This document shows positions 44,658 to 52,687 of a DNA stretch of 64,000 nucleotides, one piece after another. The first letter of the stretch is position 1, and each line of letters begins with the position of its first letter. Origin of the DNA: Streptomyces sp. A0958 (GTDB lineage Bacteria > Actinomycetota > Actinomycetes > Streptomycetales > Streptomycetaceae); contig NZ_SSBK01000012.1 in NCBI RefSeq assembly GCF_004795035.1, positions 62,001 to 126,000 on the forward strand, written 5' to 3'. Under the pieces are notes generated by a model that worked only from the letters and a program-made list of their open reading frames with translations, did no database searches and was not told the DNA's origin. The translations under genes and the position numbers were made by a program.

Positions 44658-44696
44658 GTACGACGTTTATGTCACAGCGTCTTGAATAAGTCGTAC
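44658..44696. promoter_or_regulatory. Gluconate intergenic operator pair and gntK promoter
   Basis: GTACGAC (44658-44664) and GTCGTAC (44690-44696) form a 7-bp inverted repeat 25 bases apart. The second is extended to AAGTCGTACGTAT. TTGAAT (44682-44687) could be the -35 of gntK, with a poor -10 near 44705-44710, so the right repeat would fall inside the promoter spacer. GntR is the likely ligand. Confidence 0.5.
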
Positions 44697-44762
44697 GTAT
44701 GCGTTTCAGTAGCGCGACGGACCGATGTCGAGGAAGACATCGAAGAGACAGCGAGGCACCGC

Positions 44763-45272
44763 ATGAGAACCCCCCACGTCGTCGTGGTGATGGGCGTCGC
44801 AGGGACCGGCAAGACCACGATCGGCCCCCTGCTCGCCGCCGCACTGGGCGTTCCGTACGCCGAGGGCGACGACTTCCATCCCCCCGCGAACATCGCCAAG
44901 ATGTCGGCCGGCACCCCGCTGGACGACGCGGACCGGTGGCCCTGGCTGGACGCGATCGGGCAGTGGGCGCACGGCCGGGCCGGGCTCGGCGGGGTCGTCA
45001 GCAGCTCGGCCCTCAAGCGCGCCTACCGCGACCGGCTGCGCGGCGAGGCCCCCGACGCCGTCTTCCTCCATCTGACCGGCGACCGGTCCCTGATCGAGGA
45101 GCGGATGGCGGGCCGCAAGGGCCACTTCATGCCGACCGCGCTCCTCGACTCGCAGTTCGCCACCCTCCAGCCCCTGGAGGACGACGAGGCCGGCGTCGCC
45201 GTGGACGTCTCCGGCTCTCCCGAAGAAATCACCCAGCGAGCCGTCGCCGCGTTGCGCCGGCTCGACGACTAA
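44763..45272 (+). CDS. gntK: Gluconokinase
   Basis: This 169-residue P-loop kinase phosphorylates D-gluconate to 6-phosphogluconate, feeding the pentose phosphate pathway. The Walker A is VMGVAGTGKTTIG at residues 9-21. Substrate-site sequences EGDDFHPPANIAKMSAGTPL and SSSALKRAYRDRLR, and the lid GRKGHFMP, are diagnostic of the GntK/IdnK family. I chose the ATG at 44763 because the P-loop begins right after it; longer in-frame starts run back through the gntR promoter. Permease gntP follows 11 bases downstream. Confidence 0.94.
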   Translation: MRTPHVVVVMGVAGTGKTTIGPLLAAALGVPYAEGDDFHPPANIAKMSAGTPLDDADRWPWLDAIGQWAHGRAGLGGVVSSSALKRAYRDRLRGEAPDAVFLHLTGDRSLIEERMAGRKGHFMPTALLDSQFATLQPLEDDEAGVAVDVSGSPEEITQRAVAALRRLDD

Positions 45273-45283
45273 GGATCATCACC

Positions 45284-46681
45284 GTGACCAGTCTCAGCGT
45301 CGAGATGCTGGCAGCGGACGCCGCCGTACCGATCACCTCGGCCGGCAACGCGCAGTTGGGCATCGCCGTCCTGGCGGGCATCGCCGTCATCGTCCTGCTC
45401 ATCACCCAGTTCAAGTTGCACGCGTTCCTCGCGCTCACCATCGGCTCACTGGCGCTCGGTTCGTTCGCCGGCGCCGCGCCGGCGAAGACGATAGCGAGCT
45501 TCACCGCGGGCCTCGGCTCGACCGTCGCGGGCGTCGGCGTCCTCATCGCGCTCGGCGCGATCCTGGGCAAGCTGCTCGCGGACTCCGGCGGCGCCGACCA
45601 GATCGTGGACACGATCCTGGCGAGGACGGGCAAGCGGGCCATGCCGTGGGCGATGGTCCTCATCGCCTCGATCGTCGGCCTGCCGCTGTTCTTCGAGGTC
45701 GGGATCGTCCTGATGATCCCGGTGGTACTGCTCGTCGCCAAGCGCGGCAACTACTCCCTGATGCGCATCGGCATCCCGGCCCTGGCCGGCCTGTCCGTGA
45801 TGCACGGGCTCATCCCGCCGCACCCCGGCCCGCTGGTCGCGATCGACGCCCTCGACGCCAACCTCGGCGTCACCCTGGCCCTCGGCGTGGTCGTCGCGAT
45901 CCCGACGGTGATCCTCGCCGGCCCGGTCTTCTCCCGCTACGCCGCCCGCTGGGTGGACATCCAGGCGCCGGAGAAGATGATCCCGCAGCGCCCTTCCGAG
46001 GACCTGGACCGCCGGCCGAGCTTCGGCGCCACCCTCGCGACGATCCTGCTGCCCGTCGTGCTGATGCTGGTCAAGGCGCTCGTCGACATCGTGGTGGACG
46101 ACCCCGAGCAGGGGTTCCAGAAGGTCACCGATGTGATCGGCTCGCCGCTGATCGCACTGCTCGCGGCCGTGCTCGTCGGCATGTTCACGCTGGGCCGGGC
46201 CGCCGGGTTCACCAAGGCCCGGCTCTCCACCACGGTGGAGAAGTCCCTCGCCCCGATCGCCGGTGTGCTGCTCATCGTGGGCGCGGGCGGCGGCTTCAAG
46301 CAGACGCTGATCGACGCCGGTGTGGGCGAGATGATCCTGGACTTCTCCGAGGACTGGTCGATTCCCGCGCTGCTGCTGGGCTGGCTGATCGCCGTGGCGA
46401 TCCGGCTCGCGACCGGTTCGGCGACCGTGGCGACCATTTCGGCGGCCGGTCTGGTCGCCCCGCTGGCGGCCGACATGTCGACCTCGCACGCGGCTCTGCT
46501 GGTCCTCGCCGTCGGCGCCGGTTCGCTCTTCTTCAGCCATGTCAACGACGCCGGTTTCTGGCTGGTGAAGGAGTACTTCGGCATGGACGTCGGCCAGACG
46601 GTGAAGACCTGGTCGGTGATGGAGACCATCATCTCCGTGGCCTCGCTGGTCTTCATCCTGCTGCTGTCGCTCATCCTGTAG
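45284..46681 (+). CDS. gntP: Gluconate permease (GntP family)
   Basis: This 465-residue gluconate:H+ symporter of the GntP family has about 12 to 14 membrane helices. Family segments include LPLFFEVGIVLMIPVVLLVA, GLSVMHGLIPPHPGPLVAID, TGSATVATISAAGLVAPLA and FFSHVNDAGFWLVKEYFGM. The start is a GTG at 45284 with AAGGA eight bases upstream. It is the second gene of the gntK-gntP unit. Transcription probably ends in the large hairpin just after its stop. Confidence 0.93.
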   Translation: MTSLSVEMLAADAAVPITSAGNAQLGIAVLAGIAVIVLLITQFKLHAFLALTIGSLALGSFAGAAPAKTIASFTAGLGSTVAGVGVLIALGAILGKLLADSGGADQIVDTILARTGKRAMPWAMVLIASIVGLPLFFEVGIVLMIPVVLLVAKRGNYSLMRIGIPALAGLSVMHGLIPPHPGPLVAIDALDANLGVTLALGVVVAIPTVILAGPVFSRYAARWVDIQAPEKMIPQRPSEDLDRRPSFGATLATILLPVVLMLVKALVDIVVDDPEQGFQKVTDVIGSPLIALLAAVLVGMFTLGRAAGFTKARLSTTVEKSLAPIAGVLLIVGAGGGFKQTLIDAGVGEMILDFSEDWSIPALLLGWLIAVAIRLATGSATVATISAAGLVAPLAADMSTSHAALLVLAVGAGSLFFSHVNDAGFWLVKEYFGMDVGQTVKTWSVMETIISVASLVFILLLSLIL

Positions 46682-46694
46682 CCGGGCTTCCAGC

Positions 46695-46759
46695 CGGTTC
46701 GGCATGGCGCAAGTCCGGCGTCCGCCGCGGCGGTGCCAGACTTGCGCCATGCCGAACCG
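46695..46759. repeat. 21-bp perfect inverted repeat that encloses the ASCH gene start
   Basis: Bases 46695-46715 are exactly complementary to 46739-46759, with a 23-base loop that itself contains the palindrome CCGCCGCGGCGG. It begins 14 bases after the gntP stop, so it can act as its terminator. The right arm contains the ATG (46749) of the next gene and its leader. Read-through RNA from gntP would therefore fold the start codon into a stable stem. Confidence 0.85.
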
Positions 46760-47228
46760 CGAAGCGCTCAAGCCCTTCCTCCTCGCCTTCCCCGGTCCGC
46801 TGCGCGACCAGCTGGTCGCCGCGGTCCTGGACGGGCGGAAGGTGTCGACCTCGGGCCTGCTCCTGGAGTACGAGATCGAGAAGGAGGAGCTGCCCCCGAT
46901 CGGTGAGCGCTCCGCCCTCATCGACTCGGACGGCCGGGAGACCGCGGTGCTCGAAGTGACCGAGGTGCGGGTGCTGCGGCTCGCCGACGTCGACCTCCAG
47001 CACGCGCTGGACGAGGGCGAGGGCTATGCGTCGGTCGCCGAGTGGCGGGCGGGCCACGAACGGTTCTGGCACAGCGACGAGATGCGCGAGGCGCTCGGCG
47101 ACCCGGAGTTCACGGTGAACGACGAGACCATGATCGTCGCCGAACGGTTCCGGGTCGTCGAACGCCTCGGCCCCGACGCGGAGCCCGTGAACGCGAAGGC
47201 CCCGGTCGCGGAGCCCGTACGGGACTGA
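46749..47228 (+). CDS. ASCH-domain protein
   Basis: This 159-residue small cytoplasmic protein has an ASCH domain, a PUA-like beta-barrel thought to bind RNA or modified nucleotides. The core runs from about residue 25 to 105: DGRKVSTSGLLLEYEIEKEE, AVLEVTEVRVLRLADVDLQH and GYASVAEWRAGHERFW. The C-terminal stretch is a variable tail. No enzyme motif is obvious, although some ASCH proteins are amidohydrolases on modified nucleosides. Two in-frame ATGs are possible (46704 and 46749); both lie in arms of the 21-bp inverted repeat. MPNREALKPF at 46749 is preferred as the conserved start. Confidence 0.75.
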   Translation: MPNREALKPFLLAFPGPLRDQLVAAVLDGRKVSTSGLLLEYEIEKEELPPIGERSALIDSDGRETAVLEVTEVRVLRLADVDLQHALDEGEGYASVAEWRAGHERFWHSDEMREALGDPEFTVNDETMIVAERFRVVERLGPDAEPVNAKAPVAEPVRD

Positions 47229-47244
47229 CCGGGCCCCGCCCCGC

Positions 47245-48495
47245 TCACCGCACCTCCGCCTCCGCCCTCCCGCGCCGGTGCGCGCTCTTGACCAGGCCGA
47301 GACGGCGGCGGAACGCGAGCAGCCGGGGATGGCGCTCGTGCAGTTCGGCCGAGCGCCGGTCCAGCTCCTGGCCCAGGCGCTCGGTGCGCTTCTCGATGTC
47401 CAGCTCGTCCAGGATGCGGTCCACCTCGGCGAGGAGCGCCCCGTGCAGCTGCCACTTCCTGGGATGCTCCTGGACCGCGGCCAGCAGCATGTCCGCCACC
47501 AGGTCGCGGGTCTCCCGGCTGGCGGTCAGCGCGTCGAAGAGCCGGTCCTCGGCCTCCTCCGCGCTGGCGGCCACCGGGGTGGTGATGAGCACCGAGAAGC
47601 TTTCGATGGCCCCCGCCATCTGTTCGAACAGTTCCGTGATGTGCCCGGCGACCTCGGCGGGGAAGAGGGGTTCGTCCACCCGGTCCTTGGCGAGGTCGGT
47701 AAGCGTCCTGGACAGCACCCGTATGACGACCGCGCAGATCTCCAGCGTGTCCAGACCGGTGCGCAGCACCACGCGGTGCAGCAGCCCCTGCCGCACCCTC
47801 GGGTTGAGCATGAGGCTTTCCTCGGCCTGTCGCAGGGAGGCGTCCACCTCCACGATGTCGTGGTCGAGACGGCGGGCCCGGTGCAGCCGGTCGGCCGCCT
47901 CCGGGACGGTGACCGGACGGGCGAGGTCGCTGCCCAGGTCGCGGAACATCTGCCCCATCTCGCGGGCCAGCCCGTCGATGGAGGCGCCCGCGGTCTGCAC
48001 CCACACGGGCGGGGCGAACAGCAGGTTGAACAGCAGGCCCACACCGGCGCCGATCAGTGTCTCGAACACGCGCTCCCACGCCATGCTCGTTCTCGCGGCC
48101 ACCGAGGTGACGCCGAGGACGAGCATGGCGCTGATCGCCACCTCGGGAACGAATTCGTCGACCCGGACCAGTCTGCCGATGATCAGCGCCGTGAAGATGG
48201 TCAGCCCCAGGCTCCACCAGGACAGGCCGACCAGGGAGCTGAAGCCGCTCGCGATGAGGACGCCGACGACCACGGCGGTCACACGCTTGACCGACATGTT
48301 GACGGTGGCGTAGAGGGTCACCTGGACGACGAGCAGTGCGGTCAGCGGTGCGGTCAGGGGTGCGGGCTCGGTCAGCGTCGCGGTCGCCACGGCATAGGCG
48401 ATCACCGCCGCGCCCGTGGAGCGCAGGGTCTGCGCCGCCACGGGTTCGGTGGTGCGCCGGACGAGTTTGATGACGGGTTCGGCTACTCCTGGCAT
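47245..48495 (-). CDS. FUSC-family membrane protein (aromatic acid exporter-like)
   Basis: This 416-residue protein has about five or six N-terminal membrane helices (residues 20-160), including LTALLVVQVTLYATVNMSVK and LIGAGVGLLFNLLFAPPVWV, both typical of FUSC/ArAE proteins. A long cytoplasmic helical domain follows (about 165-400) with coiled-coil character and a basic C-terminus. Related proteins export aromatic acids or take part in membrane stress responses; the substrate here is unknown. The start is the ATG at 48495 with GGGAAGGAA close upstream. It converges with the ASCH gene, 16 bases apart. Confidence 0.82.
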   Translation of the reverse strand: MPGVAEPVIKLVRRTTEPVAAQTLRSTGAAVIAYAVATATLTEPAPLTAPLTALLVVQVTLYATVNMSVKRVTAVVVGVLIASGFSSLVGLSWWSLGLTIFTALIIGRLVRVDEFVPEVAISAMLVLGVTSVAARTSMAWERVFETLIGAGVGLLFNLLFAPPVWVQTAGASIDGLAREMGQMFRDLGSDLARPVTVPEAADRLHRARRLDHDIVEVDASLRQAEESLMLNPRVRQGLLHRVVLRTGLDTLEICAVVIRVLSRTLTDLAKDRVDEPLFPAEVAGHITELFEQMAGAIESFSVLITTPVAASAEEAEDRLFDALTASRETRDLVADMLLAAVQEHPRKWQLHGALLAEVDRILDELDIEKRTERLGQELDRRSAELHERHPRLLAFRRRLGLVKSAHRRGRAEAEVR

Positions 48496-48529
48496 TTCCT
48501 TCCCATGCCCGCATCCGGCGCCCAACCAC

Positions 48530-48547
48530 GGTTCCGGGCCCGGAACC
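48530..48547 (-). terminator. Palindromic hairpin downstream of the flavin dehydrogenase gene
   Basis: GGTTCCGGGCCCGGAACC is a perfect 18-bp palindrome 47 bases after the stop at 48595 and upstream of the FUSC gene. It may be a terminator or, less likely, an operator. Confidence 0.45.
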
Positions 48548-48594
48548 CCACCGGACGGACGCGCGCGGGGGCCGTGGGGCGCCTGTCGGCCGCC

Positions 48595-50250
48595 TTACCC
48601 GACCGCCTTCGCGGCGGCGCGGCCCGCCGCCCGGCCGGAGAATATGCAGCCGCCGAGGAAGGTGCCCTCCAGCGAGCGGTAGCCGTGCACCCCGCCGCCG
48701 CCGAAGCCGGCCGCCTCCCCCGCCGCGTACACGCCTGCCAGCGGGGTGCCGTCCTCGGTCAGGACGCGCGAGGACAGGTCCGTCTCCAGGCCGCCGAGCG
48801 ACTTGCGGGTCAGGATGTTCAGCCGTACGGCGATCAGCGGGCCCGCCGCGGGGTCGAGGATGCGGTGGGGAGCCGCCGTACGGATCAACCGGTCGCCGAG
48901 GTACGTGCGGGCGCCGCGGATCGCGGTGACCTGCAGGTCCTTGGTGAAGGGGTTGGCGATCTCCCGGTCGCGGGCGGTGATCTCGCGGCGCAGCTCGCCC
49001 TCGTCGATGAGCCCGTCCCCGGTGAGCGCGTTCATGCCGCGTACGAGGGCACCGAGGTCCTTCTCCACGACGAAGTCCACGCCGTTGTCCATGAACGCCT
49101 TGACGGGCCCCGGCACGTCCGCGCGGGCCCGGCCGATCACGTCACGGATCGACTTGCCGGTCAGGTCTGGGTTCTGCTCGGAGCCGGAGAGCGCGAACTC
49201 CTTCCCGATGATCTTCCGGTCCAGGACGAACCAGGTGTAGTCGTGGCCGGTGCGCATGATGTGTTCGAGGGTTCCCAGCGTGTCGAAGCCGGGGAAGAGG
49301 GGGACGGGCAGCCGCTTGCCGCGCGCGTCCAGCCAGAGCGAGGAGGGGCCGGGCAGGATGCGGATGGCGTGGTTGGCCCAGATCGGGTTCCAGTTCTCGA
49401 TGCCCTCGGTGTAGTGCCACATCCGGTCCCGGTTGATGTGGTGGGCGCCCGCCTCCTCGGTGATGCCGAGCATCAGCCCGTCGACGTGTGCGGGGACGCC
49501 GGAGAGCATCTTGGCCGGCGGGGTGCCGAGCCGTTCGGGCCACTGCTCGCGTACGAGGTCGTGGTTGCCGCCGATGCCGCCGGAGGTGACGATCACCGCC
49601 TGGGCCCTGAGCTCGAAGGTGCCGGCGCTCTCACGGCCGCTGGCGGTCCCGCGCGGGGCGGCGCTCGGTTCCAGCACCTCGCCGGTGACCGTGTCGATGG
49701 TGCCCCCGGTGCGGGCGAGGCCGGTGACGCGGTGGCGGAAGCGGAAGGTGACGAGGCCCCTGGCGACGCCCTCGCGCACCCGGCGCTCGAAGGGGGCGAC
49801 GACGCCGGGGCCGGTGCCCCAGGTGATGTGGAAGCGGGGGACGGAGTTGCCGTGGCCGGTCGCGTCGTAGCCGCCGCGTTCCGCCCAGCCGACGACGGGG
49901 AAGAGCCGCAGGCCCTGGGCGCGCAGCCAGGAGCGCTTCTCACCGGCGGCGAAGTCGACGTACGCCTCGGCCCACTGCCGCGGCCAGTGGTCCTCCTCGC
50001 GGTCGAAACCGGCCGTGCCCATCCAGTCCTGGAGGGCCAGCTCGTGGCTGTCCTTGATCCGCAGCCGGCGCTGTTCGGGCGAGTCGACGAAGAAGAGGCC
50101 GCCGAAGGACCAGTGCGCCTGGCCGCCGAGCGACTGCTCGGGCTCCTGGTCGAGCAGGATGACCGAACGCCCCGCGTCCACGAGTTCCGCGGTGGCCACG
50201 AGACCCGCGAGCCCTGCCCCGATCACGATCACATCAGCGTCGTACGCCAT
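48595..50250 (-). CDS. FAD-binding dehydrogenase (fumarate reductase/3-ketosteroid dehydrogenase type)
   Basis: This 551-residue flavoprotein has the FAD Rossmann motif DVIVIGAGLAGLVATAELVD at the N-terminus, QSLGGQAHWSFGGLFF as the conserved isoalloxazine loop, VIVTSGGIGGNHD, and the C-terminal FAD site AGVYAAGEAAGFGGGGVHGY with FLGGCIFSGRAAG. It belongs to the group related to 3-ketosteroid 1-dehydrogenases and fumarate reductase flavoproteins; the substrate is undetermined. I chose the ATG at 50250 (MAYDADVIV), though 50259 is also possible. A near-perfect 10-bp inverted repeat lies just upstream, suggesting specific regulation. Confidence 0.87.
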   Translation of the reverse strand: MAYDADVIVIGAGLAGLVATAELVDAGRSVILLDQEPEQSLGGQAHWSFGGLFFVDSPEQRRLRIKDSHELALQDWMGTAGFDREEDHWPRQWAEAYVDFAAGEKRSWLRAQGLRLFPVVGWAERGGYDATGHGNSVPRFHITWGTGPGVVAPFERRVREGVARGLVTFRFRHRVTGLARTGGTIDTVTGEVLEPSAAPRGTASGRESAGTFELRAQAVIVTSGGIGGNHDLVREQWPERLGTPPAKMLSGVPAHVDGLMLGITEEAGAHHINRDRMWHYTEGIENWNPIWANHAIRILPGPSSLWLDARGKRLPVPLFPGFDTLGTLEHIMRTGHDYTWFVLDRKIIGKEFALSGSEQNPDLTGKSIRDVIGRARADVPGPVKAFMDNGVDFVVEKDLGALVRGMNALTGDGLIDEGELRREITARDREIANPFTKDLQVTAIRGARTYLGDRLIRTAAPHRILDPAAGPLIAVRLNILTRKSLGGLETDLSSRVLTEDGTPLAGVYAAGEAAGFGGGGVHGYRSLEGTFLGGCIFSGRAAGRAAAKAVG

Positions 50251-50278
50251 GGCTTCCATCCTTGTCGGGGCCGGGGGG

Positions 50279-50310
50279 GTGTCTGACGAAGTTACTGGTG
50301 CGTCAGATAC
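50279..50310. promoter_or_regulatory. Inverted repeat upstream of the flavin dehydrogenase, candidate operator
   Basis: GTGTCTGACG (50279-50288) and CGTCAGATAC (50301-50310) are inverted repeats with one mismatch in ten and a 12-base spacer. The unit lies about 30 bases before the dehydrogenase start and in the shared divergent region with the DMT-type gene. Confidence 0.45.
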
Positions 50311-50431
50311 TGGGCACCGCCCGACCCCGCGTCAACCGCCCGGTCGGCCGCGCTGCCGCCGCACCGGCCCCGCGCAGGCGCTATCGTCGAACCACATCAC
50401 CCTCTTCCGGCCTGACGTGGGGTGGAGAAGC

Positions 50432-51325
50432 GTGTCGGTGCTGGTCCTCGTGCTCGCCGTGGCTGCCGCCTGCTGCCTGGGCTTCGGCTTCGTGCTCCAG
50501 CAGGCCGCCGCCGCTCACGCGCCCAAACGCGACTATCTGACGTTCCGGCTGCTGCTCGACCTGATGAAGGTGCGCAGTTGGCTGGCCGGTATCGCTCTGA
50601 TGGTCTGCGGCATGGTGCTGGGCGCCCTGGCCCTGGGCAAGGGCGAGGTCTCCCTCGTGGAACCGCTCCTGGCGACCAACCTGCTCTTCGCGATGACCCT
50701 GTCCCGGCACCGCACCGGCCAGCGGCTGGGCCGGCAGGGCTGGGCGGGGCTCTGGCTGCTGGCCGGCGGGGTCGCCGCGTTCCTGCTGGCGGGCGAGCCG
50801 AAGGGCGGCCAGGCGGTGTCCAGCCCGCTGCGGCACTGGCTGGTGGTGGGCGTGGTGGCGGGCCTGGCCTTGCTGCTCACCGCCTTCGCCAAGCGCGCGC
50901 GGACCGTGGCGTCCCCGGCGCTGCTGGCGGTGGCGGCCGGACTGCTCTACGGACTGCAGGACGCCCTCACCCGGGTCAGCGGTCAGCGCCTGTCGGACGC
51001 GGGCTGGGCGGGCCTGGCGACGTCCTGGCAGCCGTACGCGGTGATCGTGCTCGGGGTGACGGGCCTGCTGCTGGTGCAGAGCGCGTTCGAGACGGGCCCG
51101 CTGCGGACGTCGCTGCCCGCCCTGACTGCGGCCCAGCCGCTGGCCGGGATCGCCTGCGGGATCGGGTTCATGGGTGACCGGGTGCGGACGGACACGGGCG
51201 CGCTGGCCTGGCAGGCGGCGGGTCTCGCGGCGATCGTGGCCGGGATCGTGCTGCTGGGGCTGCATCCGGCGATGCCGGAGGGGCCGGTGGGCGGGCGCCG
51301 CTCGCAGAGCCTCCAACCGCGCTGA
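50432..51325 (+). CDS. DMT/EamA-like integral membrane protein
   Basis: This 297-residue protein has about nine or ten membrane helices and very little soluble sequence. The layout of two four-to-five-helix halves, with LGALALGKGEVSLVEPLLAT and SLPALTAAQPLAGIACGIGF at comparable places, matches drug/metabolite transporter-superfamily proteins. The substrate is unknown. The start is a GTG at 50432 with GGTGGAG upstream. It is divergent from the flavin dehydrogenase and precedes the Nudix gene by 69 bases in the same direction. Confidence 0.75.
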   Translation: MSVLVLVLAVAAACCLGFGFVLQQAAAAHAPKRDYLTFRLLLDLMKVRSWLAGIALMVCGMVLGALALGKGEVSLVEPLLATNLLFAMTLSRHRTGQRLGRQGWAGLWLLAGGVAAFLLAGEPKGGQAVSSPLRHWLVVGVVAGLALLLTAFAKRARTVASPALLAVAAGLLYGLQDALTRVSGQRLSDAGWAGLATSWQPYAVIVLGVTGLLLVQSAFETGPLRTSLPALTAAQPLAGIACGIGFMGDRVRTDTGALAWQAAGLAAIVAGIVLLGLHPAMPEGPVGGRRSQSLQPR

Positions 51326-51394
51326 ACGGCCGGCGGTGGCCGTGGGGTGGGGCGCGGTGCGGCGGTGTCGGCGGTCTGCTGTTGGATGGCGGGC

Positions 51395-51913
51395 ATGACA
51401 CCTTCTGACGAGATCCTGGACATCGTCGACGAGAACGACGTGGTCGTGGGGCAGGCCCCGCGCGGCGAGGCGACGGCCCGGGGCCTGCGCCACCGGTGTG
51501 TCTTCATCGAGGCCCGGGACGCCGAGGGCCGGGTCTTCGTGCACCGCAGGACCGCCACCAAGCTGGTCTTCCCCTCCCACTACGACATGTTCGTCGGCGG
51601 GGTCGTCGGCGCCGGCGAGAGTTACGACGAGGCGGCGCTGCGGGAGGCCGAGGAGGAGCTGGGCGTCTCGGGGCTCCCCCGCCCCGAGCCGCTGTTCAAG
51701 TTCCTCTACGAGGGCGGCCGGCACACCTGGTGGTCGTACGTCTACCGGGTCCGGTGCGAGCTTCCGGTGAATCCCCAGGTGGAGGAGGTCGCCTGGCACA
51801 CCTTCCTCGACGACGAGGAGCTGGAGCGGCGGCTCGACGACTGGCTGTGGGTGCCGGACGGCCTCGACTGCTACCGGCGGCTGCGGGCGTTCCGGGCCCG
51901 GGAGGCGTCCTGA
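51395..51913 (+). CDS. Nudix hydrolase (isopentenyl-isomerase-like subgroup)
   Basis: This 172-residue Nudix protein has the box GVVGAGESYDEAALREAEEELGV (positions about 70-92), which fits GX5EX7REUXEEXGU. The start, SDEILDIVDENDVVVGQAPR, and RHRCVFIEA resemble the YfcD/IDI-like subgroup. It should hydrolyse a nucleoside-diphosphate-linked compound; the substrate is unknown. The start is the ATG at 51395. It is followed 41 bases later by the DUF202 pair, probably in the same transcript. Confidence 0.88.
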   Translation: MTPSDEILDIVDENDVVVGQAPRGEATARGLRHRCVFIEARDAEGRVFVHRRTATKLVFPSHYDMFVGGVVGAGESYDEAALREAEEELGVSGLPRPEPLFKFLYEGGRHTWWSYVYRVRCELPVNPQVEEVAWHTFLDDEELERRLDDWLWVPDGLDCYRRLRAFRAREAS

Positions 51914-51954
51914 ACGGCGGGAGTGAGCAAGAAATCGGTGGATAAGGCGCACAC

Positions 51955-52350
51955 ATGAACGAGTTCCTGCAGAGTCTGCGGCTGTGGTTCGCGCCGCAGC
52001 GCATCCGCGACGAGGGCGACACCCCCGACTACCGCTTCTCGCTCGCCAACGAGCGGACCTTCCTCGCCTGGATACGGACGGCTCTGGCCCTGATCGGCGG
52101 GGGTTTCGCCGTCGACCAGTTCCTGCCGGGGCTGTCCTGGGGGGTGCGTGCGGGTCTGGCGCTCGCCCTGCTGGCGGCCGGTGTGCTGTGTGCGCTGCGG
52201 GCCGTCAACCACTGGGTGCGGTGCGAGCGGGCGATGCGGCGCGGCGAGGACCTGCCGGTCTCCCGTTTCCCGACGCTGCTGAGTCTCGCCGTCGCCGTGG
52301 TGGCGGTGGCGATGGTGGTCGTGGTCCTCTTCGGCTGGGAGGGCCGGTGA
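51955..52350 (+). CDS. DUF202 (YidH-like) small membrane protein, first of a pair
   Basis: This 131-residue membrane protein has a soluble N-terminal stretch with the family signature DYRFSLANERTFLAWIRTALA. Three membrane helices follow (about 38-57, 62-82, 102-124). DUF202 proteins are widespread, often in pairs, and have no firm function; some are linked to membrane stress or polyphosphate-related domains. Its stop overlaps the GTG start of the next gene (GTGA), so the two are made together. The start is the ATG at 51955. Confidence 0.82.
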   Translation: MNEFLQSLRLWFAPQRIRDEGDTPDYRFSLANERTFLAWIRTALALIGGGFAVDQFLPGLSWGVRAGLALALLAAGVLCALRAVNHWVRCERAMRRGEDLPVSRFPTLLSLAVAVVAVAMVVVVLFGWEGR

Positions 52351-52658
52351 CGGCCGGGGAGCGCGACCCGGGTCTCCAGCCCGAGCGGACCCGGCTGGCG
52401 TGGCGGCGTACGACGCTGTCCTGCACGGTGGCGGCGCTGCTGGCCGGCAAGCAGGCGCTGCACGGCGGTGCGTCGGGCGCCGGGATCGTCGCCCTGTCGC
52501 TGAGCGCGCTGGCCTGGCTGGGGTTCCTGTGGGTCGCCAACCGCCGGGTGCAGGCCATGGGCGGCGCACGCCCGCGCCCGCTGGGGTCCGGGGACGCGGT
52601 GACGGCCGCCGCGTGCACGATCGCGCTGGCGGTGTTCGCGGCGGCCATGCTGTTCTGA
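52347..52658 (+). CDS. DUF202-family small membrane protein, second of the pair
   Basis: This 103-residue protein has the shortened DUF202 signature LQPERTRLAWRRTTLS near the N-terminus and three membrane helices. It is coupled to the previous gene by the GTGA overlap at 52347-52350. The two likely form a hetero-oligomer in the membrane. Role unknown. Confidence 0.8.
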   Translation: MTAGERDPGLQPERTRLAWRRTTLSCTVAALLAGKQALHGGASGAGIVALSLSALAWLGFLWVANRRVQAMGGARPRPLGSGDAVTAAACTIALAVFAAAMLF

Positions 52659-52687
52659 CCGGGCGGCCGTGCGGCGGCCGGCCCGGG

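Noticed and set aside
47278-50286. A 1002-codon open frame on the plus strand across the FUSC and flavin dehydrogenase genes
   Set aside because: It covers two unrelated, well-supported genes on the other strand and has shadow-type composition without motifs.
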